A stretch of 64,000 nucleotides of DNA, from NCBI RefSeq assembly GCF_023923225.1, contig NZ_CP099489.1, positions 1,860,001-1,924,000 of the forward strand, given 5' to 3'. The notes under the pieces are model-generated. The model did no database searches. It saw only the letters and a list, made by a program, of their open reading frames with translations, and was not told the DNA's origin. Both the position numbers and the translations under genes were made by a program. Positions within the stretch are counted from its first letter, which is position 1. The number at the start of each line of letters is the position of its first letter. The DNA comes from Ornithinimicrobium faecis (GTDB taxonomy: Bacteria; Actinomycetota; Actinomycetes; Actinomycetales; Dermatophilaceae). Shown here in pieces: positions 8,171-15,300 of this stretch.

Positions 8171-8300
8171 CGCTCATCCAGAGGGGCAGAGGGAAACGGC
8201 CCGGTGACGCCCCGGCAACCCAGATCAAGCGCTCGCAGCTGCGAGACCGCCGATCGATCGGGTGCCACGTCCGTCCCGCACGCTGCGGGAAAGATGAGGA
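8171..8300 (+). promoter_or_regulatory. SAM-I (S-box) riboswitch
   Basis: The conserved S-box core is readable: CTCATC at 8173-8178 pairs with GATGAG at 8293-8298 as P1. Between them are AGAGGGGCAGAGGGA, ACGGCCCGGTGA, CGCCCCGGCAACC, GGTGCCACGTCCGTC and a small P4 hairpin (CCCGC, loop, GCGGG). The 3' strand of P1 runs into GAGGAAGG, the ribosome site for the leader peptide at 8310. SAM binding, which stabilises P1, would therefore be expected to block its translation. The motif match is seen; the mechanism is inference. Confidence 0.88.
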
Positions 8301-8309
8301 AGGCCCCGC

Positions 8310-8396
8310 GTGACCCACGAACATCATCCTCTGCTGCTGACCAAGCGGCGCCACATCGACTTTTCGCGCGTCCACTCCACTGGTTGTCGTCCCTGA
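8310..8396 (+). CDS. 28-residue leader peptide of the sulfur-gene type
   Basis: A GTG at 8310, seven bases after GAGGAAGG, opens a 28-codon frame. It begins MTHEHHPLL, continues LTKRRHIDFSRV and ends with HSTGCRP. The RRHxDxxRV...C pattern matches the short putative leader peptides I know from actinobacterial sulfur-metabolism operons, where a late cysteine is conserved. Because it lies directly behind the SAM-I riboswitch and before osmC, it probably forms a second regulatory layer. A GTCCG-TTCG-CGGAC hairpin at 8420-8433 follows it. Confidence 0.7.
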   Translation: MTHEHHPLLLTKRRHIDFSRVHSTGCRP

Positions 8397-8494
8397 CCGC
8401 TCCCCGGCTTGCCGGACCTGTCCGTTCGCGGACCCCACGTCAGGAACCACCTCAACCCGTCGCGTCCACGATGACGCAGCGAAGGAGTAGACCC

Positions 8495-9007
8495 ATGTCT
8501 CAAGCCACGAGCACCACCGCCCAGACCAGCACCGCTTCCCAGGACACCTCTGTCGGCGAGCCCCAGATCATCCGTCCCGAGGTGCGCACCACTCTCGTCA
8601 CCGGCACCGCCACCGAGGTCACGGTGCAGGCCGGCGCCCACCGCTACACGATCGACGAGCCTGCCGGGCTCGGCGGCACCGACAAGGGCGCCAACCCCGT
8701 CGAGCACCTGCTCGGCGCGCTCGGCGCCTGCCAGGTCATCACCTTCCAGGTCTGGGCCGACAAGCTCGGAATTGCCGTTGAGGAGATCGACATCGCGCTG
8801 ACCGGTGAGCTCGACCTGCGCGGGTTCTTCGGCATCGACCCCAATGTCCGGCCCGGCTTCTCATCGATCGACGTGGCCGTCCAGATCTCCGGCTCCGAGA
8901 CGCAGGAGCGCTACGAGGAGCTGGTCGAGACAGTCGAGCGTCATTGCCCGGTGCTCGACAGCCTCGGCAACCAGGTGCCTGTGCGGGCGACCTTCGCGAT
9001 CGTCTGA
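8495..9007 (+). CDS. OsmC family protein
   Basis: A 170-residue OsmC/Ohr-fold protein starting at the ATG at 8495 after GAAGGAG. Family features include ANPVEHLLGALGACQVITFQ with the first redox Cys on the central helix, and VETVERHCPVLDSLGNQVPV with the second. These two cysteines are the thiol peroxidase pair of OsmC-like proteins (YhfA type). The N-terminus is a Thr/Ser/Gln-rich tail. Its control region contains a SAM-I riboswitch and a leader peptide, so it is probably expressed when sulfur supply is low, which suits a role in reducing organic hydroperoxides or handling sulfur compounds. Confidence 0.88.
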   Translation: MSQATSTTAQTSTASQDTSVGEPQIIRPEVRTTLVTGTATEVTVQAGAHRYTIDEPAGLGGTDKGANPVEHLLGALGACQVITFQVWADKLGIAVEEIDIALTGELDLRGFFGIDPNVRPGFSSIDVAVQISGSETQERYEELVETVERHCPVLDSLGNQVPVRATFAIV

Positions 9008-9039
9008 GGCAACAGTCGGCTTAGCCACTGCCCACGTCA

Positions 9040-9074
9040 CACCCGGCCTCGTCCACACCAGGCGAGGCCGGGTG
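9040..9074 (+). terminator. intrinsic terminator-like hairpin after osmC
   Basis: CACCCGGCCTCG (9040-9051) and CGAGGCCGGGTG (9063-9074) form a perfect 12-bp stem with an 11-nt loop. A short T-rich stretch (CCCTTTTGGG) follows about 15 bases later. It separates osmC from the toxin-antitoxin genes. Confidence 0.75.
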
Positions 9075-9146
9075 GCCGTTGACTGCCCTTTTGGGTCCGT
9101 GGCTGCGTCGCGTGACGGGAATCGCTTGGCCGCGTAGGCTTGTGTC

Positions 9147-9365
9147 ATGGTGAGGCCAGCGCTCAAGGCGACAGTTGATCAGCTCAGTGAAACCGAGCGC
9201 CGCGATTTGCTGCACTACCTGGAGCAGGGTGTTGATGACGGTTTCACACTCACCCAGGAGCAGGTCGCTGAGTTGGAGCGACGCGATGCTGAGCTCGTGA
9301 CTGGTGCTGTCGATCCGCTGACTGTTGGTGAACTCATGCAGCGAGTGCGTTCCCGGCTTCGGTGA
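9147..9365 (+). CDS. antitoxin-like protein (ParD/addiction-module component type)
   Basis: A 72-residue helical protein. The segment LSETERRDLLHYLEQG followed by TQEQVAELERRDAEL and VGELMQRVRSRLR resembles the small addiction-module antitoxins that lie before ParE/RelE toxins. Its stop overlaps the GTG start of the toxin gene (GTGA), the usual coupling. The base composition is visibly lower in GC than the neighbouring genes, which suggests acquisition. No clear ribosome site precedes the ATG. Confidence 0.7.
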   Translation: MVRPALKATVDQLSETERRDLLHYLEQGVDDGFTLTQEQVAELERRDAELVTGAVDPLTVGELMQRVRSRLR

Positions 9366-9673
9366 CCTCCTATGTCCTCCACCTATCACCCGCGATCGAG
9401 GGGGACGCGGCAGTCGCGGCCGAGCATTATGCGGACATCGACTCGGAACTGGGCCTTCGTTTCGCCGACGAGCTTGAACGCACGCTGTACTTGATCGAGT
9501 CCTACCCTCTAGCGGGCCGGCACCTGTACGACGAGGTCCGACGGATGGTGCTTGGGGTCTTCCCCTACCTGCTGACCTACCGTGTCGATAGCCAGCACAT
9601 CCGCGTGCAACTGCTCGCCCACACGCATCGGGAACCGGAGTGGATCAAGAGGGCCATCAGCGATCGCTCCTGA
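9362..9673 (+). CDS. ParE/RelE family toxin
   Basis: A 103-residue RelE/ParE-superfamily toxin. It begins with a beta strand (YVLHLSPAIEGD), then helices with ADIDSELGLRFADELERTL, then YPLAGRHLYDEVRRMVLGVFPYLLTYRV, the block that is typical of ParE folds. Targets of the superfamily are DNA gyrase (ParE) or ribosome-bound mRNA (RelE); the sequence here does not decide. It follows its presumed antitoxin with a GTGA overlap. GC is lower than the neighbours. Confidence 0.8.
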   Translation: MTSYVLHLSPAIEGDAAVAAEHYADIDSELGLRFADELERTLYLIESYPLAGRHLYDEVRRMVLGVFPYLLTYRVDSQHIRVQLLAHTHREPEWIKRAISDRS

Positions 9674-9674
9674 G

Positions 9675-9824
9675 TCAGTCACGATCATTGCTTTGGGGGG
9701 AGCGGAGCAGGGTGATCGCGCTCGCGTCCAACTCGTTAGCAGGAATCGGTTCGTAGGACTCGAACCGCGCGGCGAACTCGTCTGCGTGGGCCAGGATCTC
9801 GTCAACGGTGTGTGGCACCTTCAT
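9675..9824 (-). CDS. 49-residue protein resembling the N-terminus of a small actinobacterial helical protein
   Basis: A short frame from an ATG at 9824 reads MKVPHTVDEILAHADEFAAR, then FESYEPIPANELD, and ends SPQSNDRD. The VDEILAHADExAxRFExYEP block is one I know from longer actinobacterial proteins of about 80-90 residues that end in a helix-turn-helix and often lie near toxins. Here the frame stops early, so it may be truncated. It starts five bases beyond the 73-bp repeat copy at 9829-9901 and is convergent with the toxin gene. Confidence 0.45.
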   Translation of the reverse strand: MKVPHTVDEILAHADEFAARFESYEPIPANELDASAITLLRSPQSNDRD

Positions 9825-9828
9825 CGCC

Positions 9829-9901
9829 TCAGGTGGCGCGTGCCGTGCTGATCTCCACGAGGTCGGCCAGGGCTGCGCGGCCCTCGTCGGTCAGGCCGGG
9901 G
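9829..9901. repeat. 73-bp direct repeat, copy A (duplicated 3' end of the polyprenyl synthase gene)
   Basis: This copy matches 10128-10200 at 71 of 73 positions, with differences at 9841 and 9898. It contains what would be the last 23 codons and stop of the polyprenyl synthase gene but is detached from it. The stop and last few codons of the antitoxin-like gene at 9891-10097 lie inside it. Confidence 0.95.
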
Positions 9902-10097
9902 CCCAGGGGATTCCGACGGTCGTCCCCGACTCGACGCTGGCTAGCCGGCGCCTGATCTCGGCGTTCCACTCCTCGGCCACCACGGCAGGATCATCCGCCG
10001 GCTCTTCCAAGCTGGCGATGAGTTGGTGCGCCAGGTCGGCCCGCTCGCTCTCGGGCAAAGTGAGGGCCGACTCAAAGACGTCGCTGGTCGAAGTCAT
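9891..10097 (-). CDS. orphan antitoxin (putative addiction-module component)
   Basis: A 68-residue protein starting MTSTSDVFESALTLPESERA, then DLAHQLIASLEEP, AVVAEEWNAEIRRRLASVESG and TVGIPW. This is the layout of the TIGR02574-type addiction-module antitoxin, which normally precedes a ParE toxin. No toxin follows on this strand; the next frame downstream is the 49-residue protein. Its C-terminal codons (from about 9901) fall in copy A of the 73-bp repeat, so the present C-terminus may be a product of the duplication. Confidence 0.75.
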   Translation of the reverse strand: MTSTSDVFESALTLPESERADLAHQLIASLEEPADDPAVVAEEWNAEIRRRLASVESGTTVGIPWAPA

Positions 10098-10127
10098 GGT
10101 TCTCAGTCTAGGGCGTGTGGCCTGCCG

Positions 10128-10200
10128 TCAGGTGGCGCGAGCCGTGCTGATCTCCACGAGGTCGGCCAGGGCTGCGCGGCCCTCGTCGGTCAGGCCAGGG
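10128..10200. repeat. 73-bp direct repeat, copy B (native 3' end of the polyprenyl synthase gene)
   Basis: This is the intact 3' end of the gene at 10128-11219, starting exactly at its stop codon. It is duplicated 299 bp away at 9829-9901. The unit between copies, 9902-10127, is 226 bp and holds most of the orphan antitoxin. Confidence 0.95.
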
Positions 10201-11219
10201 GTGGCTTGGAGTGCCTCCAAGGCCCTGGCGGCGATGGTGGAGATCATCTCCTCCGTTGCACTGACCGCACCGACGCGCTCGAGGAGGTCACGGCATACGG
10301 TCACCTGCTCGTCGGTCAGGTCTGCTCGGCCGAGCAGTCCGAGCAGGGTGGCCACGTCTTCCTCGCTCCCCAGGGCGAGGGCGTGTGCGATCAGGACGGT
10401 GCGCTTGCCCTCGCGCAGGTCGTCGCCGGCCGGTTTGCCGGTGGTCTGCGGATTGCCATAGACGCCCAGGACGTCATCGCGGATCTGGAAGGCCTCACCC
10501 AGAGCGATGCCGTATGCCGACAGTCCAGTGAGCGTGTCTGTCCCGGCCCCCGCGGCGCGGGCCCCGATCAGCAGAGGCTGTTCGACGCTGTATTTCGCAC
10601 TCTTGTAACGGATCACGGTGCGGGAGCGCTCGAGTCGCTCGGCGTGATCCAGCCCCTCCCAGCCCTGAGCGGCGTCCAGGACGTCGAGATACTGCCCGCC
10701 CATCAGCTGGGTGCGCATGTTGTCGAACTCGCCTCTGGCAGAAGCGATCTCGGTCGCAGGAAGGCCCGAGGCGGAGAACGTGCTGTCGCACCAGGTGAGG
10801 CAGAGGTTGCCGGCCAGGATCGCCGCGGCGTGACCGAAGCGTGCTGACTCGCCAGCCCAGGCGTGCTCGTGGTGGCTCGCGGCGAAAGAGCGGTGCGCGG
10901 TGGGGCGGCCCCGGCGCAGGTCGGAGTCGTCCATCACGTCGTCATGGAGCAGCGCGGCGGCCTGGAACAGCTCCATCGAGCTCGCGGCGCGGATCAGCTC
11001 GGGGGAGTCCGGGCCGCCGAGGGCGCGATAGCCCCAATAGAGGAAGGCGGCCCGCAGTCGCTTGCCGCCGCTGAGCAGCGCGGCGATCTCGTCGACCAGG
11101 TGGGCCACCTGGTCGCCGAGCTCGTGCAGGACCTCCCGCTGGTGGGCGAGGTTCTCATCGAGCGCGCTCTGCAGGCGCTCGCGCAGCTGCGGGGTGTCGA
11201 TGGGGTGGGGAGTGGGCAC
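10128..11219 (-). CDS. polyprenyl (geranylgeranyl-type) diphosphate synthase
   Basis: A 363-residue trans-isoprenyl diphosphate synthase. It condenses isopentenyl diphosphate with an allylic diphosphate, probably to C15-C20 chains for menaquinone, carotenoid or lipid carriers. The first Asp-rich motif is LLHDDVMDDSDLRRGRP and the second region is FQIRDDVLGVYGN, followed by GDDLREGKRTVLI; this resembles actinobacterial IdsA-type enzymes. The start is a GTG at 11219. The last 73 bp of the gene are duplicated just downstream. Confidence 0.9.
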   Translation of the reverse strand: MPTPHPIDTPQLRERLQSALDENLAHQREVLHELGDQVAHLVDEIAALLSGGKRLRAAFLYWGYRALGGPDSPELIRAASSMELFQAAALLHDDVMDDSDLRRGRPTAHRSFAASHHEHAWAGESARFGHAAAILAGNLCLTWCDSTFSASGLPATEIASARGEFDNMRTQLMGGQYLDVLDAAQGWEGLDHAERLERSRTVIRYKSAKYSVEQPLLIGARAAGAGTDTLTGLSAYGIALGEAFQIRDDVLGVYGNPQTTGKPAGDDLREGKRTVLIAHALALGSEEDVATLLGLLGRADLTDEQVTVCRDLLERVGAVSATEEMISTIAARALEALQATPGLTDEGRAALADLVEISTARAT

Positions 11220-11260
11220 GGGATGAGCCTACGGCGTTGTCCACAGAGTTTGGTCGGGGG

Positions 11261-11314
11261 TTGACACGATGTCAGTGGGGTGTCGTACATTTGTCCTATC
11301 GAACAAAGATTCGA
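11261..11314 (+). promoter_or_regulatory. SOS-type promoter with near-consensus LexA box
   Basis: TCGAACAAAGATTCGA at 11299-11314 matches the actinobacterial LexA site TCGAAC-N4-GTTCGA at 11 of 12 defined bases (G replaced by A). Upstream are TTGACA at 11261-11266 and TACATT at 11286-11291, usable as -35 and -10 elements, so the box lies over the likely transcription start. It precedes the DUF6504-HEPN-dnaE2-dinB operon. The site is seen; LexA control is inferred from known regulation of dnaE2 genes. Confidence 0.8.
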
Positions 11315-11409
11315 TCCGCGGTGTGGGAGTCAGCCCCGGGAGGTCCTGGTGAGGGCGTTCACGGAGCAGTCCACCACCTCGGTCTGACAGTGCGAGCCAG
11401 GGAGGCGTG

Positions 11410-11832
11410 ATGAGCCGGAGATATGCAGACCCGGTCGAGGTGCGGTTGGGCGTCCCACAGATCGGGCGGCGGGTGGTGGTGCCGGCCGGGGTGGACGTCG
11501 CGACGGTGCCGACGGCCTTCCTCTGGCGGGGGCGGCTGCACGTCGTGCAGGCGGTGCTCGAGCACTGGACCCAGCGACTGCCCTGGTGGCGTATGCCGTG
11601 GGGCGAGGAGTCCCCAGGGCTCACTTCTGCGGGGGTTCCCTCAGTAGGGAGCTCGGCAGGGGGCACCACGGCGGAGATCACCGCGGCAGGGGTCACCACG
11701 ACGGAGGTCACCACCGAGCAGCTGGAGCGCGAGGTCTGGCGTGTGGAGGCCAGCGCCGGACGACTGATGCAGACAGGGGTCTATGACCTGACCAAGGACG
11801 ACCGGTGGCGCCTGGTGCGCGTCGCCGACTGA
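11410..11832 (+). CDS. DUF6504 family protein
   Basis: A 140-residue protein, first of the dnaE2 operon. It starts MSRRYADPVEVRLGVP behind GGGAGG. Conserved parts are VATVPTAFLWRGRLHVVQAVLEHW near the N-terminus and VWRVEASAG plus GVYDLTKDDRWRLVRV at the end. A Gly/Thr/Ala-rich insertion of about 45 residues lies between them (VTTTEVTTEQ and similar). DUF6504 proteins are commonly found with actinobacterial translesion polymerase genes, which fits this location. The biochemical role is unknown. Confidence 0.82.
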   Translation: MSRRYADPVEVRLGVPQIGRRVVVPAGVDVATVPTAFLWRGRLHVVQAVLEHWTQRLPWWRMPWGEESPGLTSAGVPSVGSSAGGTTAEITAAGVTTTEVTTEQLEREVWRVEASAGRLMQTGVYDLTKDDRWRLVRVAD

Positions 11833-11843
11833 GGAGGAGAGAG

Positions 11844-12302
11844 ATGACCATCATGAGCACACAGGAGGCGCCGGCGGGTGCATCAGTGGGGGCGTCGGCA
11901 GGCACGGTGCTGGACCTGCTCGACCGCTCCCGCGCCGGCCTGATCCAGGCCTGCCAGAGTCCCACCGCCACCGAGCGCTACACCGAGGCCCACCTGGCGG
12001 CACTGCGAGCCGCAGCTGCCCTGGTCGCAGCCCGCACCGTCACTGCTGGCCGGTCCCGCCCGCGCAGCGTGTGGGAGGTGCTGCCCGGCATCGCACCGGA
12101 GCTCGGCGAGTGGGCGATCTTCTTCGCCGCGAGCGGTCGGCGCCGGCTGGCGCTGGAGCGGGCCTCCGGCGGGGTCAGTGCACGGGAGGCCGACGACCTG
12201 GTGCGTCAGAGCGAGTCCTTCCTGGAGCTGGTCCGCGCCGCGTTGCACCTGCCGTTCGCCGAGCCGCTGCCCGGTGAGCTCGCGCCGACCACCCCCTGGT
12301 GA
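11844..12302 (+). CDS. SAV_6107 family HEPN domain protein
   Basis: A 152-residue helical protein starting MTIMSTQEAP after GAGGAGGAGAG. The core, LLDRSRAGLIQACQSPTATE, then RYTEAHLAALRAAAALVAAR, VWEVLPGIAPELGEWAIFFA and SESFLELVRAAL, matches the SAV_6107-type HEPN proteins found next to dnaE2. HEPN domains are often RNases or nucleotide-binding helpers; the RxxxxH catalytic motif is not obvious here. Its stop overlaps the dnaE2 GTG start. It may assist the error-prone polymerase complex, which is inference from linkage. Confidence 0.82.
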   Translation: MTIMSTQEAPAGASVGASAGTVLDLLDRSRAGLIQACQSPTATERYTEAHLAALRAAAALVAARTVTAGRSRPRSVWEVLPGIAPELGEWAIFFAASGRRRLALERASGGVSAREADDLVRQSESFLELVRAALHLPFAEPLPGELAPTTPW

Positions 12303-12373
12303 GCCCCGTGACAATCAGCCCCGTGACATCGAGCCCGGCGACATCGAGCCCGGCGACATCGAGCCCGGCGACA
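12299..12373 (+). repeat. five tandem 15-bp units at the start of dnaE2
   Basis: The first 75 bases of dnaE2 are five consecutive 15-mers. Units 3-5 (12329-12373) are identical (TCGAGCCCGGCGACA); units 1-2 are diverged forms. They encode the pentapeptides MSPVT, ISPVT and three SSPAT. In-frame GTG codons at 12299, 12308 and 12323 leave the true start uncertain. Confidence 0.95.
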
Positions 12374-15300
12374 TCAGAGTTTGCGCACCTGCACGTCGCC
12401 TCCAGTTATTCGATGCGTTATGGCGCCTCGACACCAGAGGCGCTGGTGGAGCGTGCCGTGGAGCTGGGGCAGTCGACGCTCGGGCTGACCGACCGGGACG
12501 GTGCCTATGGCGCGGTGCGTTTCGTGCAGGCCTGTGCCCGGGCCGAGATCTCCCCGGTGCTCGGCGTCGACCTGGCCGTCAGTGAGTCAGGGGAGGCGTC
12601 CGGGTCCGGTTCTGGGCGAGGGTTTGCGAACGGGGCTGCCGGCTCGCTCGGGCGCCCGCAGGACGACAAGGTGCAGCAGGCCGGCATCCGCTGGACCGGT
12701 GCCGACGCGCTCGGGGGAGGCCGCTCGACCAGGGCGCAGCCGGTCAAGGGTGGTGCACTGGTCGACGACCAGCACCCGCGGGTGACCGTGCTGGCGCGGG
12801 GGCAGGCTGCTGGCCTGGAGCCGGGGATCGGCTGGTCGCGGCTGTGCCGGCTGATCACCCAGACTCACCTGGCCGGTGAGCGGGGCAGCCCCCGGACCAC
12901 CCGCGAGCTGCTGGCGCGGGCGGCCGCACCCGTGGGCGATCGTGGGGAGCAGATCACCCCCGTGGCCGTGCTGCTCGGGCCCGACTCCGACGTCGGGCGG
13001 GCGCTGCTGCGCCGCCGGGTCGGGCTGGCCCGTGATCTGCTGCGCCGCTGGCAGCAGGCCCTGCCCGCCGGTGCGCTGGTCATCGAGGTGGTCTGCCACG
13101 GCGGGCCGGAGGACAGCCCCGCCAGCGTGCAGCACGCGGCGCGGCTGTGGTCACTGGCGCTGGAGGCCGAGCTGCCCGCGGTGCTCACCGCCGCGGTGCG
13201 GCACGCCACCCCCGAGCAGGCGCGGGTGGTCGACATCCTCGACGCGGCCCGGCGCATGGTCGCTCTCGACGAGCGGCACCTGGACCGCGTCAGCACCGCC
13301 GGTCACCTGTCCGGCACGGGTCAGATGCACGCGGTGGCCGAGCGGGTCGCCGACTCGGTCGGACCGTCCGTGCGGGCGGCCGACCTCCTGGCCGCCACCG
13401 CGGGCCTGGCCCGGCAGTGCGTGCAGAGTCCGCGCAGCGACCTGGGCATCGGCGAGGTCCACCTGCCCGAGCCCGAGGTGGTCGGAGTCACCGGCACCGG
13501 CCACGCCCAGCAGGTGCTCACCGAGCGAGTCCGTGCGGCCGTGAGCGGGCGCTACGCAGGCCAGCCCTCGGCATACGTCAGGTCGGTGCATGACCGGCTC
13601 GACGATGAGCTGCGGGTCATCGCGGGGCTGGGTTATCCGACCTATTTCCTGACCGTCTCCGCCGTCTGTGACCTGATCCGGGAGATGGGCGTGCGGGTCG
13701 CTGCGAGGGGGTCCGGGGCGGGCAGCCTGGTCAACTATCTGCTGGGCATCAGCGGGGTCGACCCGATCCGGCACGACCTGTTGATGGAGCGGTTCTGCTC
13801 CCCGCTGCGCGCTGAGCTGCCCGACATCGACATCGACGTGGAGTCCGCCCGGCGCACCGAGATCTATGAGCAGATCCTGGAGCGGTTCGGCTCGGACCGG
13901 GTGACCTGTGTGTCGATGATGGAGACCTATCGCGTGCGCCACGCCATCCGCGACGTCGCCGCCACCCTGGGCCTGCCGCCGGGGGAGATCGACGTGATCG
14001 CCAAGGCCTTCCCGCACATCCGGGCCAAGGATGCCCGCGCTGCGGTGCGCGACCTGCCCGAGCTGCGTCGGCACGGCTTCGACGCCCCACGGATGCAGAC
14101 CATGTTTGAGATGGTCGAGAGCCTGGACGGGCTGCCCCGGCACATCGCGCTGCACCCGTGCGGGGTGATCCTGTCCAACACCGGGCTGCTGGACCGCACC
14201 CCGGTGGAGGCCAGCTGGCTGGGGTTCCCGATGAGCCAGTTCGACAAGGACGACGTGGAGGACCTGGGGCTGCTCAAGCTCGACGTGCTCGGCATCCGGA
14301 TGCAGTCGGCGATGGCGCACGCGGTCGCCGAGGTGGAGCGGGTCGACGGCGTGCAGGTCGACCTGGACGACCAGAGCCAGGTGCCCTATGACGACACCGA
14401 GACGTTCTCGCTGATCAAGTCGGCGCGCACCCTGGGCTGCTTCCAGATCGAGTCACCCGGCCAGCGCGAGCTGATCGGCAAGTTCGGGCCGGAGACCTTC
14501 GGCGACATCATCATCGACATCTCGCTGTTCCGGCCCGGCCCGGTGAAGTCCGACATGGTCCGGCCCTTCCTCAACGCCCGCCAGGGGTGGGCCGAGCCCG
14601 AATATCTCCACCCCTCGCTGATCCCCTATCTGGAGGACACCGGCGGAGTGGTGGTCTTCCACGAGCAGGTGCTGCAGCTGGTCGCCGAGACCACCGGCGT
14701 CACCCTCGCCCAGGCCGATGAGGTGCGCCGGGCGCTGGGCACCCCGCAGGGACAGGCCGAGGTCGAGTCCTGGTGGCGTCCGGCAGCGGCTGCCCGGGGC
14801 TATGCGCCGCAGGACGTCGACGCGATCTGGGACGTGCTGGCGGCCTTCGCCTCGTTCGGGTTCTGCAAGGCACACGCGGCGGCCTTCGCGGTGCCGACCT
14901 TCCACTCCGCGTGGCTCAAGACGCACCACACCGCGGCCTTCCTGGCCGGTGTGCTGACCCACGACCCGGGGATGTATCCCAAGCGCCTGATTCTTGAGGA
15001 GGCCCGCGCCATGGGCGTGCACGTCCTCGGGCTCGACGTCAACGCCTCGGGGGAGACCTATCGCGTGGAGCGGGTGGAGCCGGACTGGGACGAGGCCGCG
15101 GGGCGTCCTGCACGGGCGGGCAGAGGCGACACGGTCGATGAACACCTGGCGCAGGTGGAGGAGCGAGCCGGCGGCTATGGCATCCGGCTGTCCCTGGCCG
15201 AGGTCAAGGGCATCAGCGAGGGCGAGGTCGCCCGGGTCATCGCCGGTCAGCCCTATCACTCACTCGGTGACCTGTGGCAGCGCGCCCGGGTCAGCAGACC

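Noticed and set aside
9509..9805. A 98-codon minus-strand frame as the missing toxin of the orphan antitoxin
   Set aside because: It overlaps the plus-strand ParE-like toxin, is Ser/Pro/Arg-rich and lacks any toxin fold pattern.
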